A stretch of DNA of 64,000 nt from AC-32 sp963813435 (GTDB taxonomy: Bacteria > Actinomycetota > Thermoleophilia > Gaiellales > Gaiellaceae), in NCBI GenBank assembly GCA_963813435.1, contig CAWEYY010000004.1, positions 248,001-312,000 of the forward strand. Direction: 5' to 3'. Positions 1 through 8,524 of the stretch are shown in pieces. The notes under the pieces were generated by a model, which was not told where the DNA came from, ran no database searches, and worked only from the letters and a program-made list of their open reading frames with translations. The stretch's first letter is position 1. The number at the start of each line of letters is the position of its first letter. Position numbers and translations under genes: made by a program.

Positions 1-2
1 CG

Positions 3-440
3 GCAGCGCCTGCAGTCGCACGAGGCGAGATCGACATCGCAGCGAGGCCCGAGGTCGTCTGGGACGTCCTCGCCGACATCGAGGGCTGGCCGCGCTGGAA
101 CGCGAGCATCGCCTCGGCCGAGCTCGACGGCGAGCTCGCGCCCGGCTCGACGTTCCGATGGAAGGCAGGCCCCGGCACGATCACCTCGACGCTCAGGCAC
201 GTTGACCCGCCGCGGGAACTCGGGTGGACCGGGACGACGTTCGGGATCAAGGCGGTCCACGTCCACCGGCTCGAGCAGCGGGGCGACTCCACACACGTCA
301 CCTCGGAGGAGTCATGGGCCGGACTGCCCGTGCGGCTCCTGCGAGGGCGCATGCAGAAGACGCTCCAGAAGGCGCTCGACGAGGGCCTGGCGCTGCTGAA
401 GGCGGAGGCGCAACGCCGCACCGGAGGCGGGCTCGACTAA
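3..440 (+). CDS. SRPBCC-family protein, 5' end outside window
   Basis: The open frame enters from the left edge without a start codon and ends at TAA 438-440, leaving about 145 visible residues. The text fits a START-like SRPBCC fold (polyketide cyclase/dehydrase family): an opening strand and helix reading RPEVVWDVLADIEGWPRWN, a middle beta sheet, and a long C-terminal helix (LQKALDEGLALLKAEAQRR). Such proteins bind hydrophobic ligands in a helix-grip pocket; the ligand cannot be told from sequence. Its stop overlaps the stop of the convergent membrane gene on the minus strand. Confidence 0.75.
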   Translation, partial: AAPAVARGEIDIAARPEVVWDVLADIEGWPRWNASIASAELDGELAPGSTFRWKAGPGTITSTLRHVDPPRELGWTGTTFGIKAVHVHRLEQRGDSTHVTSEESWAGLPVRLLRGRMQKTLQKALDEGLALLKAEAQRRTGGGLD

Positions 441-757
441 GTCGGGCTGCGGCGCTGCTCCGAGGAGGCGAACAGCGCGATCCCGGCGGCGGCCAGCGCG
501 ACCGCCACGAGGAACTGGATGAGCCAGCCGACGTCGAACAGGCTCGCGAGGATCCCGCCGAGGAGGCTCGCACCGACCCCGACGAGCGCCGTCGCGAGGA
601 CGCTGATCTCGTGCCGCCCGGGGAGCACGAGCCGCCCAAGCGCGCCAATGACGAGACCGGTGGCTACGAGCCAGAGCAGATTGAATGCCAGGCCGACGAG
701 CGACCCCGCCAGCAGCAGGACGAGGACGACGATCAGCAGGACGATGACGACCGCCAC
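437..757 (-). CDS. GlsB/YeaQ/YmgE-like small membrane protein
   Basis: A 106-residue protein that is almost entirely hydrophobic, with three to four predicted membrane segments: a Val/Leu-rich N-terminal helix, LLWLVATGLVIGALGRLVLP, a Gly-rich middle helix and a C-terminal Ala-rich helix ending in a short charged tail. The segment GLVIGALGRLVLPGRHEISV matches the transglycosylase-associated (GlsB/YeaQ) family pattern of small stress-associated inner-membrane proteins, whose molecular role is unknown. Start is GTG at 757. The stop (437-439) overlaps the stop of the upstream convergent gene. Confidence 0.7.
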   Translation of the reverse strand: MAVVIVLLIVVLVLLLAGSLVGLAFNLLWLVATGLVIGALGRLVLPGRHEISVLATALVGVGASLLGGILASLFDVGWLIQFLVAVALAAAGIALFASSEQRRSPT

Positions 758-782
758 GGCGTGGACGCTAGCGAATGAAGCG

Positions 783-2156
783 CTAGGAGGCGGCCGCCGA
801 GTCGACGGCGAACAGGCTCCACTCGCCGGGCACGCCCTTGAGCTCGTGCGGGCCCCGGTCGGCGAACCTCATCTCTGAGCCGATCACGAGATCCTTCACG
901 GTGTTCGAGACCAGCACCTCGTCCGTCCCGGCCAGCGCCGCGATTCGGGCGGCGATGTGGACGGCGATCCCGGCGAGCTTTCCGTCGGCGACCTCGCACT
1001 CGCCCGTGTGGAGCCCGGCCCTGATCGAGAGGCCGAGGGCGCTCACCGACTCGGCGATCGCCTCCGCGCAGCGGATCCCGCGCGCGGGCCCGTCGAACGA
1101 CGCGACGAAGCCGTCGCCCGCGGTGTCGATCTCCTGGCCGCGGAACCGCTCGAGCTGACGCCTCACCAGCGCGTGGTGGCGCTCGAGGAGCGCGCGCCAT
1201 TCCCGGTCGCCGAGCTCCGAGGCGAGCGCGGTCGACCCGACGATGTCCGTGAAGAGGATCGTGGCGAGCACGCGGTCGGGCTCGGGCGCCGTGCGCGCCC
1301 CGGTCAGGAACTCCTGAACCTCCCCGAGCAAGGGATCGGTCTCGCCGACCCACGGCAGGTGGTCCTCGCCCGGAAGCTCGACGAGCCGCGCGCCTGAGAT
1401 GTGCTCGGCGAGGTACTCGGCCTCGCCGCGCGGCGTGATCAGATCCTCGCCCTCGTGGCGCCATGCGGCGGCGCCGTGGCCGAAGCGCGCATCGCTCCGG
1501 TACATGACGAGGGTCGGCACGGAGATCGTCGGCAGCACGTCGCGGACGTCGATCTGGCTGTTCATCCGCAGGAGCGCCAGCGCGGCCCCCGGGCTCGCCG
1601 CGCTTCGCAGGAACGTCCGCCAGGTCTCGCGATACCCCGCCTCGTCCGCGCGGCTCGGCGCGGGCACGCTGGGATCGATCGCGTCGGGCCAGTTGCGCTC
1701 GAGCTCCTGGAACCGCGCGTCGAGCTCCTCCTGGGTCATCAGCTTCGCGCCCGCGCGCGCGAAGGAGCCGTAGAGGATCAGCGCGGCCGTGCGCTCCGGG
1801 TAGGTCGCGGCGAAGAGCGCGCCCATCGCGCCGCCCTCGGAGACGCCCATCAGCGCGGCTCGCTCCGACCCGACCGCGTCCATGACCGCGCGGACGTCGT
1901 CCATCCGCTCCTCCAGGATCGGCAGCTGGTTCACGGGCACCCGGTCGGAGAGCCCGGTGCCGCGCTTGTCGAAGACGATCAGCCGTGCGAACGACGCGAG
2001 CCGCCGGCGAAAGGCCGCCTCGAGCGGATCGTCCCAGGCGAGCTCGACGTGCGTGGTCCAGCCCGGCACGAACACGAGGTCGACGGGCCCGTCGCCGATC
2101 ACCTGGTAGGCGATGTGGACGTCGCCGCTCTTGGCGTACCTGGTCTCCGGCGTCAC
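783..2156 (-). CDS. Alpha/beta hydrolase fused to class III adenylate/guanylate cyclase
   Basis: Two domains in one chain of 457 residues. Residues about 5-265 are an alpha/beta hydrolase with an oxyanion region (VFVPGW), a nucleophile elbow GVSEG (Ser106) and a late GEDHLPW histidine motif. Residues about 285-457 are a class III nucleotidyl cyclase: LFTDIVGSTAL carries the metal-binding Asp, then TAGDGFVASFDG and RAGLHTGE. The product would be cAMP or cGMP; the substrate-specifying residues cannot be assigned safely by eye. The open frame extends upstream to a TTG at 2285, but homology begins at the GTG at 2156 (TPETRYAKSGDVHIAYQ), and the extension runs into the neighbouring cold-shock gene, so 2156 is preferred. 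This fusion is common in soil actinobacteria; its ligand is unknown. Confidence 0.88.
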   Translation of the reverse strand: MTPETRYAKSGDVHIAYQVIGDGPVDLVFVPGWTTHVELAWDDPLEAAFRRRLASFARLIVFDKRGTGLSDRVPVNQLPILEERMDDVRAVMDAVGSERAALMGVSEGGAMGALFAATYPERTAALILYGSFARAGAKLMTQEELDARFQELERNWPDAIDPSVPAPSRADEAGYRETWRTFLRSAASPGAALALLRMNSQIDVRDVLPTISVPTLVMYRSDARFGHGAAAWRHEGEDLITPRGEAEYLAEHISGARLVELPGEDHLPWVGETDPLLGEVQEFLTGARTAPEPDRVLATILFTDIVGSTALASELGDREWRALLERHHALVRRQLERFRGQEIDTAGDGFVASFDGPARGIRCAEAIAESVSALGLSIRAGLHTGECEVADGKLAGIAVHIAARIAALAGTDEVLVSNTVKDLVIGSEMRFADRGPHELKGVPGEWSLFAVDSAAAS

Positions 2157-2238
2157 TGCGTGAGCGTGCCGCACGCCCGGCGTCCTCGTCAACTCGCAGG
2201 GCTGCCGCGGTGGCCCGTGCGGCGCCGCGTCTTGGTCG

Positions 2239-2490
2239 TTACCTGCGACCCGCTCCGCCGCGAATCCGCGGGCGATGCGGGGCAACGTACTCCTCGAAGA
2301 CCACCTTCTCGGCCTGGCGTGTGCCGTTGCTGCTGTTGATCTCGAACGTCACGTCCATGTCGGCACACCGCCCCTCGGGCCGCTGACCCTCGGCGAATCC
2401 GGATCCGAGCACGGAAAGCCGCTCGTCCTCCTCGGTCATGATGAAGCCGTAGTTCTTGACCTCGTTGAACCAGAGCATCTTCCCCCGCAT
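2239..2490 (-). CDS. Divergent cold-shock-domain protein
   Basis: 83 residues beginning MRGKMLWFNEVKNYGFIMTE, which aligns with the first half of the neighbouring CspA-like protein (KWFNDAKGYGFITPDD). The RNP1-like segment is kept, but the RNP2 segment (FVHHS in the neighbour) is replaced by RLSVLGSGF, followed by an insertion, and the C-terminus is a basic tail (APHRPRIRGGAGRR). It therefore has the first strands of a CSD but altered nucleic-acid-contacting residues. ATG at 2490 is chosen because a purine-rich AGGAAAGGAC lies just upstream. It is second in a two-gene csp unit, separated from the first by a strong hairpin. Confidence 0.72.
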   Translation of the reverse strand: MRGKMLWFNEVKNYGFIMTEEDERLSVLGSGFAEGQRPEGRCADMDVTFEINSSNGTRQAEKVVFEEYVAPHRPRIRGGAGRR

Positions 2491-2512
2491 GGCCTGTCCT
2501 TTCCTCGGAGGT

Positions 2513-2540
2513 CGCGCGCGCCGCGGGTGCGGCGCGCGCG
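2513..2540 (-). terminator. 12 bp perfect GC hairpin between the two csp genes
   Basis: Perfect inverted repeat: 12 bp arms CGCGCGCGCCGC and GCGGCGCGCGCG around a 4-base loop, lying in the 59 bp between the stop of the first csp gene and the start of the second. There is no U-tract, so it may attenuate, pause or protect the 3' end of the first message rather than terminate fully. Confidence 0.5.
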
Positions 2541-2549
2541 TGCCCTCGC

Positions 2550-2756
2550 TTACGCCGTCAGAACGACGTTCTTCGCCTCGGGACCCTTCTCGCCCTCGGC
2601 TGGTTCGAACTCGACCTTCGCGCCCTCGGGGAGCGACTTGAAGCCGTCGCCGGAGATCGCGCTGTGGTGGACAAAGAAGTCCTTGCCCGCGTCGTCGGGG
2701 GTGATGAAGCCGTACCCCTTCGCGTCGTTGAACCACTTCACTGTTCCTGTAGCCAT
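2550..2756 (-). CDS. Cold-shock protein, CspA family
   Basis: A 68-residue single cold-shock domain with both RNA-binding motifs intact: KGYGFI (RNP1) and DFFVHHSAI (RNP2), starting MATGTVKWFNDAKGYGFI and ending GPEAKNVVLTA. Such proteins bind single-stranded RNA/DNA and melt secondary structure in the cytoplasm. Start ATG 2756 has a strong Shine-Dalgarno AGGAGGAGGTG upstream. It is first of two csp genes on this strand. Full family length; nothing is missing. Confidence 0.95.
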   Translation of the reverse strand: MATGTVKWFNDAKGYGFITPDDAGKDFFVHHSAISGDGFKSLPEGAKVEFEPAEGEKGPEAKNVVLTA

Positions 2757-2887
2757 GAAAAAACACCTCCTCCTACCTGTGATGAACGGTAGATGGGAGG
2801 CGTTGAGCCGACCAGGTACTCGCTCTGTGGAGATCTAAGCGTAGCAGCGTCTGCTCGATTTGCCCTGCAGCCCCGCGGGTTTGACAC

Positions 2888-3372
2888 CTACTTCAGTAGG
2901 CGGCGGGCGCCGGCGAACTCGTGCCGCAGACGCGCGAGAGGCACGTACTTGACCCGCTCTCCCGACTGCGGAGCGGAGATCACCCGGGATCTCGACACGA
3001 CGAGGACGACATGCCCGCCGCCCTCGGTGAAGAGCAGGTCACCGGGCAGGAGCCGGCCGAAGGGCACGCGCCTGCCCACGCGGCGCTGGTCCCAGCTCGA
3101 GCGGGGGATCGTCCTCCCGATCGACTCGTAGGCCGCGTACACGAGCCCGGAGCAGTCGAAGCCCGTGGCGCGCGACGTGCCGCCGTAGCTGTAGAAGACG
3201 CCGATCTGGCGCCGCGCGAAGGCGACGACCTCGCGAGCGAGCTTCCTGGAGCGCGGAACGGGCTTCGGGCCGGGTGGAGGCAGACCCGCGCAAGCGCGGC
3301 GGTTGCAGCGGAGGCGCAGATGGCGGCAAGCGTTACGAGCGCAAGCAAAAGCCGAAGGGGCTGACGGCGCAT
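2888..3372 (-). CDS. NlpC/P60 cell-wall peptidase, signal peptide in another frame
   Basis: An NlpC/P60 domain is clear: GFDCSGLVYAAYESIG (catalytic Cys), then GDLLFTEGGGHVVLVV (catalytic His). These enzymes cut peptide stems of peptidoglycan outside the membrane. The domain frame itself begins with an Arg/Cys-rich, non-signal-like leader (ATG 3403). In a different frame an ATG at 3372 encodes MRRQPLRLLLALVTLAAI, a convincing Sec signal ending SAATAALA. The two frames meet near 3290, so one base is probably missing there. As drawn, the gene runs from the signal-peptide ATG to the domain stop and contains that frameshift. Confidence 0.72.
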
Positions 3373-3625
3373 CCGGAGTACATCGGCACTGAGCCGTCCC
3401 CATAAAGGGGATATCGCTATTCAGGCAGTGTCAGGTGTTGCAAAGATGACTTGTGAGCCGGGGCCTGGACACTTGCAAGAACTCCTGCGTGGAATCTCTC
3501 GCTCAGCAACAGGTTTCGAGACACCAGCCACCCTTGCGAACTTTGCCGCGAGCCTAGCCTGCCGCATCGGTCGTTGTGGCGTGGCTTCGCATTGTCAGGG
3601 TCTCGCACTATTGTCCGCGTCGGAC

Positions 3626-5146
3626 GTGTCAGAGCTGCAGCTCTCCGAGATAAAAGACTTCGGCGGGATCGACGCAGATGCGGACGAGCTCCTCCGCGAG
3701 TGCTTCCAAGACCACCCCGCATACATGGCCGCCAAAGCGCACGAACGATTCTTAGTACTCGGCCGGAAGGGCAGCGGCAAGACCGCGATCTTCAAGCGGC
3801 TCATCACCGAGCGCGAACCGAATGTCTTCAGCTTCGGGCACACGTTCGATGACTACCCATGGGCCTATCACGACCTCCAAGCCCAGGGGGGAATCCCGGA
3901 AGAACGTCGGTACATTCACAGCTGGCGATACCTGATCAACATCGGCCTCGCCAAGCTCTTACTCAATGTCGACCAGTCCCAGCCGTGGGACGAATCGGCC
4001 ATTGAGGCCTTGGGCGATCTGGAGGACTTCGTAGTCGACTCTTACGGCTCCCGCGATCCTGACCTAACTCAGCTCTTCCAACCCCAGAAAAAGCTTCGCT
4101 TCAAGGGCTCGCTGAAGCTCTCGATCGCCTCGATCGAAGGCGAGACGGTGTTGGTCAAAGAACTTCCTCTTCACATTCAGGAGGTCAACCGCTCGGTACA
4201 GCAGTCGGTGCTCACATCTCTAAACCCTGAGCACGACTATTACGTGTGTTTCGACCAGCTCGACTTAGGCTTCACTACAGACGACCCACGCTACGCGCAC
4301 CGCTTGATTGGTCTGATCCTCGCGGCCAGCGACCTCTGGAAGGCAGCCCGTGACGCCGGCAAGCGGTTTTCAGTGGTCGTCTTCCTGCGCGACGACATCT
4401 ATGAGCTGTTGCATTTCGAGGACAAGAACAAGATCACTGAAAACAACATGGTGAAGGTTGAGTGGAACCAGGGCGGAGACGATCTCACGCTAAAAGGACT
4501 GATGGAGCGTCGGTTTGGGCAAGTCTCGGGATCGGAGGGCAACGTGCCTTGGGACGATCTGTTCGATGAGACGAAGGAGATGCCCGGTCGGCAAACCAAG
4601 TACGCCCACATCTGCGATCGCACCTTCCTTCGCCCGCGGGACATGATCAAGTACTGCAACGAGGTGCTCGTTGCCTACAAGGGGGCGAGTAACGATGGGC
4701 AGCCTGAGCCGAAGTTCGACAACGCGACGGTCATCGCGGCGAGGCCCACCTACTCGGCGTACCTCCTCCGGGAACTTGACGACGAGATCGCCAAGCACAT
4801 ACCCGAGTACAAGGAGTACCTCGAAGTCTTGAAGCGGGTGGGCAGCGTCCACTTTTCGCCAGCTCGGTTTGAGGAGGAATGGTCCAAGCGCGCATCTCTG
4901 AAGGAGATGAGTTCGGGCAAGGCCTTGGAAGAGCTATTCGAGTTCTCTGTAATCGGATATTTGAAGTCCGGGGGAGGCGGAGGTGGAAGTAAGTACGTCT
5001 GGCGTTACCTGGACGCGGGCGCCAAGTTCGATCCCGCCGCCGAGACCTTCCGCGTCCACGCAGGGTTCAAAGAGTCGCTCGACCTCGTTTACGGCGGCGG
5101 CAAGGACGCCGAGCAGCTGCTGGGCGACGACGACATCCCCTTCTAG
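3626..5146 (+). CDS. P-loop ATPase, Sll1717-like, with SSB-like C-terminal tail
   Basis: About 506 residues from GTG 3626 (in-frame starts also exist at 3428 and 3446, but that extension has no family-like text). Walker A GRKGSGKT is at residues about 46-53, a Walker B-like segment VCFDQLD near 207-213, then FLRDDIYELL and TFLRPRDMIKYCNEVL. These motifs fit the uncharacterised Sll1717-type P-loop ATPases, which resemble KAP/STAND NTPases. A six-glycine stretch precedes the last 65 residues. The protein ends GDDDIPF, the acidic tip by which bacterial SSB recruits repair proteins. Base composition is visibly less GC-rich than both neighbours, and the gene stands alone between housekeeping genes, which suggests transfer. 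A role in genome maintenance or phage defence is inference. Confidence 0.82.
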   Translation: MSELQLSEIKDFGGIDADADELLRECFQDHPAYMAAKAHERFLVLGRKGSGKTAIFKRLITEREPNVFSFGHTFDDYPWAYHDLQAQGGIPEERRYIHSWRYLINIGLAKLLLNVDQSQPWDESAIEALGDLEDFVVDSYGSRDPDLTQLFQPQKKLRFKGSLKLSIASIEGETVLVKELPLHIQEVNRSVQQSVLTSLNPEHDYYVCFDQLDLGFTTDDPRYAHRLIGLILAASDLWKAARDAGKRFSVVVFLRDDIYELLHFEDKNKITENNMVKVEWNQGGDDLTLKGLMERRFGQVSGSEGNVPWDDLFDETKEMPGRQTKYAHICDRTFLRPRDMIKYCNEVLVAYKGASNDGQPEPKFDNATVIAARPTYSAYLLRELDDEIAKHIPEYKEYLEVLKRVGSVHFSPARFEEEWSKRASLKEMSSGKALEELFEFSVIGYLKSGGGGGGSKYVWRYLDAGAKFDPAAETFRVHAGFKESLDLVYGGGKDAEQLLGDDDIPF

Positions 5147-5211
5147 GCGGCCGCAGCACCCAGTAGCCCGCGCCCGAGGTATGCCCGCCGCGCGCGTCAG
5201 GCCCCGACGAC

Positions 5212-5239
5212 AAACCTGACCCGCTTGGTCAGGGGTTGT
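5212..5239. terminator. Hairpin between convergent ATPase gene and nrdJ
   Basis: Perfect 7 bp stem CCTGACC / GGTCAGG with a 5-base loop at 5215-5233, extended by partly paired ACAAA and GGTTGT flanks. It lies in the 167 bp between two convergent genes and could act on either strand. No long U-tract is seen. Confidence 0.5.
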
Positions 5240-5313
5240 GGCGGGCCGCTGGCGCCGAAAATGAGCGCAGCGACTCCTGCTTAGAGGTCAGGGTCGGACT
5301 GAGCGGACGGTGA

Positions 5314-8103
5314 CTAGCTGCAGCCGGTGTTGGTCCCGCAGTCCCTGCTGCAGCCCGTGTTAGTCCCGCAGTCGCGGCAGGTGTAGCAGCTGCCCGTTCT
5401 GACCATCCGGCCGCCGCACTTGGCGCACTCGACCGCGTCTTCCCACGCGTTGAAGAGGGCGGTCTGCCCAGGCGAGGCTGCCTCGCCGGTCTCAGCGCCT
5501 GCGCCCTCGGAGCTCTCGCCGTTGTACTGGCTCGCGAGCCGCGCCTTCACCTCCGGCGAGAGGATCCCGGCCGCCTCCTGCTGGTCGGTGTTCAGGAACT
5601 TCTTGCCGAACCAGCGGAAGACGTAGTCGACGATCGACTTCGCGACGCGGATGTCGGCGTCGTTCGTCATGCCGCTCGGCTCGAAGCGCATGTGGGTCAG
5701 CTTCGCGACGTAGACCTCCGGCGGGACGCCGTACTGCAGGCCCATCGAGACGGCGATGCAGAGCGAGTTCATCAGGCCGGCGATCGTCGTCCCGTCCTTG
5801 GCGATGTCGACGAAGATGTCGCCGGGCGTGCCGTCCTCGTAGAGGCCGACGTGGATGTAGCCCTCGTAGTCGCCGACGCGGAACTTGCGGCCGACCTCGA
5901 CGCGGTCCTCGGGTAGCCGGCGGCGCTGCGTCAGCGGGACGGGCGGCGCGGCGGCCTCGAGCTGCTCGCCGTCCTTGCGGCCCGACAGCGGCTGGGCGAC
6001 CTTGCAGTTGTCGCGGTAGATCGCGATCGCCTTCACGCCGAGGTGCCACGAGTCGATCAGGAGCTGCGAGACCTCGTCGATCGTGACCGTCTCGGGCAGG
6101 TTGACCGTCTTCGAGATCGCGCCCGAGATGAACGGCTGGACGGCGCCCATCATCTTCACGTGGCCCGTGTGGTGGATCGCGCGGTCGCCGATGGCACAGT
6201 CGAAGATCGGGTAGTGCTCCGTCTTCACGTACGGGGCGCCGACGATCGTGTTGCGCTCGTCGATGAACGCGACGACCTCGTCGATCTCGGGGGGCGCGTA
6301 GCCCAGCTTCTCGAGGGCCATCGGGACCGTCTTGTTCACGATCGTGATCTCGCCGCCGCCGACGAGCTTCTTCGACTTGACGAGCGAGAAGTCCGGCTCG
6401 ACCCCCGTCGTGTCGCAATCCATCATGAAGCTGATCGTCCCGGTGGGCGCGAGCACGGTGGCCTGCGCGTTGCGGTAGCCGTGCACCTCGCCGAGGTTGA
6501 GCGCCTCGTCCCAGGCCTTGCGGCACGCGGTGAGCAGATCCTTCGGCACCGACTCGGCGTGCTCGATGTTGCCGACCGCCGCACGGTGCATCGACATCAC
6601 GCCGATCATCGCGCCCGCGTTGGGCTGGTAGCCGCCGAACGGGCTCATCCGCGCGGCGATCTCCGCCGACTTGCGGTAGGCGCGGCCGGTCATCAGCGCC
6701 GTGATCGCCGCCGCGTAGGCCCGGCCCTCGTCCGAGTCGTACGGCAGGCCGCGAGCCATCAGCAGCGCGCCGAGGTTCGCGTAGCCGAGGCCGAGCTGGC
6801 GATATGCCTTCGCGTTGCGCTCGATCTCGGGCGTCGGATACGACGAGTAGCCGACCAGGATCTCCTGCGCGAGGAAGACGACGTCGACCGCGTGCTCGAA
6901 GGCCTCGACGTCGAGCTCGCCGTCCTCGCGGCGGAACTTGAGCAGGTTCAGCGAGGCCAGGTTGCAGGCGGAGTCGTCGATCGACATGTACTCCGAGCAC
7001 GGGTTCGACGCGTTGATGCGGCCCGTGTTCGGGAGCGTGTGCCACTTGTTGATCGTCGTGTCGTACTGGACGCCCGGGTCGGCCGAGCGCCAGGCGGCAT
7101 CGGCGATCTGGCGCAGCAGCTCGCGCGCCTTCGTCGTCTCGATGACGGTGCCGTCGGTGCGGGCGACGAGGTTCCAGTCGGCGTCGGCCTCGGCGGCCTC
7201 CATGAAGGCGTCCGTTACGCGGACCGAGTTGTTCGCGTTCTGGTACTGGATCGAGGCCCAGTCGGCCGAGTCGAGCGACATGTCGTAGCCGGCCTGCTCG
7301 AGCACGCGGGCCTTGTTTTCCTCCTTCGCCTTGCACCAGATGAACTCTTCGATGTCCGGGTGGTCGACGTCGAGGACGACCATCTTCGCCGCGCGCCGCG
7401 TCTTGCCGCCGGACTTGATCGTCCCGGCCGACGCGTCGGCGCCGCGCATGAAGCTGACGGGCCCGCTCGCGTGGCCGCCCTTGGAGAGCTGCTCCTGCGA
7501 CGAGCGCAGCCTCGAGAGGTTGACGCCCGAGCCCGAGCCGCCGCGGAAGATGACGCCCTCGCGGCGGATCCAGTCGAGGATCGACTCCATCGAGTCCTCG
7601 ATCGAGAGGATGAAGCACGCCGAGCACTGTGGACGCTCCTCGAAGCCGACGTTGAACCAGACGGGCGAGTTGAAGGCCGCGTACTGGTTGACCAGGAGCG
7701 CCTTCAGCTCGGCCTCGAAGGTCTCGGCCTCCTCCTCGTTCACGAAGTAGCCGCCCTCGCGGCCCCAGGCACCGATCGTGTCGACGACGCGGCCGATCAT
7801 CTGCTTGACGCTCCGCTCCCGCTCGGGCGAGGACATGCGCCCGCGGAAGTACTTCTGCGCGACGATGTTGGTGGCCGTCTGGCTCCAGAACTTCGGGAAC
7901 TCGACGCTCTTCTGCTCGAACGCGGGGGCGTCCTTGCCGGGGATCAGCGCGTCGCGTTCCTCCCACTCAACCTCCGCGAACGGGTCGCGGCCCGGGATCG
8001 TGAACAGCCTGCGAACGCCCACCGTCGCGTCGTCGTGCGCGACCGTGTTCTCGAGCTGCTCGTCGGTGACGTGAACGGTCTCCATCTCGTGTGCCGAAGC
8101 CAT
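5314..8103 (-). CDS. nrdJ: Vitamin B12-dependent ribonucleoside-diphosphate reductase (class II)
   Basis: 929 residues with the class II RNR layout: KYFRGRM near the N-terminus, the FNSPVWFNVGF and QCSACFILS region with an active-site Cys, a Gly-rich GGSGSGVNLSRLRSS loop, NPCSE (catalytic loop), PTGTISFMMDCDTTG, and a C-terminal Cys-rich tail starting CAKCGGRM. It reduces ribonucleotides using adenosylcobalamin, so needs no oxygen or separate radical subunit. A GGGAGG ribosome site precedes ATG 8103. No B12 riboswitch box was found in the leader. Odd: the last ten residues (RDCGTNTGCS) occur twice in tandem, adding an extra pair of cysteines to the redox-shuttle tail. Confidence 0.97.
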   Translation of the reverse strand: MASAHEMETVHVTDEQLENTVAHDDATVGVRRLFTIPGRDPFAEVEWEERDALIPGKDAPAFEQKSVEFPKFWSQTATNIVAQKYFRGRMSSPERERSVKQMIGRVVDTIGAWGREGGYFVNEEEAETFEAELKALLVNQYAAFNSPVWFNVGFEERPQCSACFILSIEDSMESILDWIRREGVIFRGGSGSGVNLSRLRSSQEQLSKGGHASGPVSFMRGADASAGTIKSGGKTRRAAKMVVLDVDHPDIEEFIWCKAKEENKARVLEQAGYDMSLDSADWASIQYQNANNSVRVTDAFMEAAEADADWNLVARTDGTVIETTKARELLRQIADAAWRSADPGVQYDTTINKWHTLPNTGRINASNPCSEYMSIDDSACNLASLNLLKFRREDGELDVEAFEHAVDVVFLAQEILVGYSSYPTPEIERNAKAYRQLGLGYANLGALLMARGLPYDSDEGRAYAAAITALMTGRAYRKSAEIAARMSPFGGYQPNAGAMIGVMSMHRAAVGNIEHAESVPKDLLTACRKAWDEALNLGEVHGYRNAQATVLAPTGTISFMMDCDTTGVEPDFSLVKSKKLVGGGEITIVNKTVPMALEKLGYAPPEIDEVVAFIDERNTIVGAPYVKTEHYPIFDCAIGDRAIHHTGHVKMMGAVQPFISGAISKTVNLPETVTIDEVSQLLIDSWHLGVKAIAIYRDNCKVAQPLSGRKDGEQLEAAAPPVPLTQRRRLPEDRVEVGRKFRVGDYEGYIHVGLYEDGTPGDIFVDIAKDGTTIAGLMNSLCIAVSMGLQYGVPPEVYVAKLTHMRFEPSGMTNDADIRVAKSIVDYVFRWFGKKFLNTDQQEAAGILSPEVKARLASQYNGESSEGAGAETGEAASPGQTALFNAWEDAVECAKCGGRMVRTGSCYTCRDCGTNTGCSRDCGTNTGCS

Positions 8104-8524
8104 TGCTTGACCTCCCGGGGTCTTACCGCATCGTATGTCCTGCGCCCGGGCTCACGCGGTGCCGCGCGGGTCGAGCGGACCGCCCAATGTAAGACCGTTG
8201 TCGGACGTAGTCTCGGTCCCGGTCAGCACCGTCGCTCGACCAGCTGAACCGGGTTGCCGTCGGGTGGGGGCGACGTTGCCAAAGGCGGACAACGGCCGGC
8301 AGGCCCCGGCCCCCACAAGGCGCGTGCGGATTGACACATTCGTCGCTTCGCGAGATCATCGGGCGACTGTCTTGCGTGCTCGCGCGGCCCCGGGTACCGA
8401 CGAGGAGAGCGAGCATGCCCTTCACTTGCGAGAACCGGATTGCCGCAGTCTCGGGGGTCGCGACTCGCCGTGTGCCGTGGCTCCGGACTCGCTCCGGAGT
8501 TGACCCGAGAGGGCCTACCTCCTG
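8104..8524. other. Intergenic region, no gene seen
   Basis: 421 bp between the divergent nrdJ and TPR/repeat genes. Open frames here are Arg/Pro-rich shadows. It should hold both promoters; I found no cobalamin riboswitch consensus and no clear NrdR box, and no convincing -10/-35 pair. Confidence 0.4.

Noticed and set aside
6043..8247. 734-codon open frame on the plus strand opposite nrdJ
   Set aside because: Shadow of the nrdJ codon usage: Arg/Leu/Val/Asp-rich with no family text; nrdJ on the other strand is unambiguous.
8104..8330. Possible cobalamin riboswitch before nrdJ
   Set aside because: Looked for the B12 box and a long folded leader; no consensus seen on the nrdJ strand.
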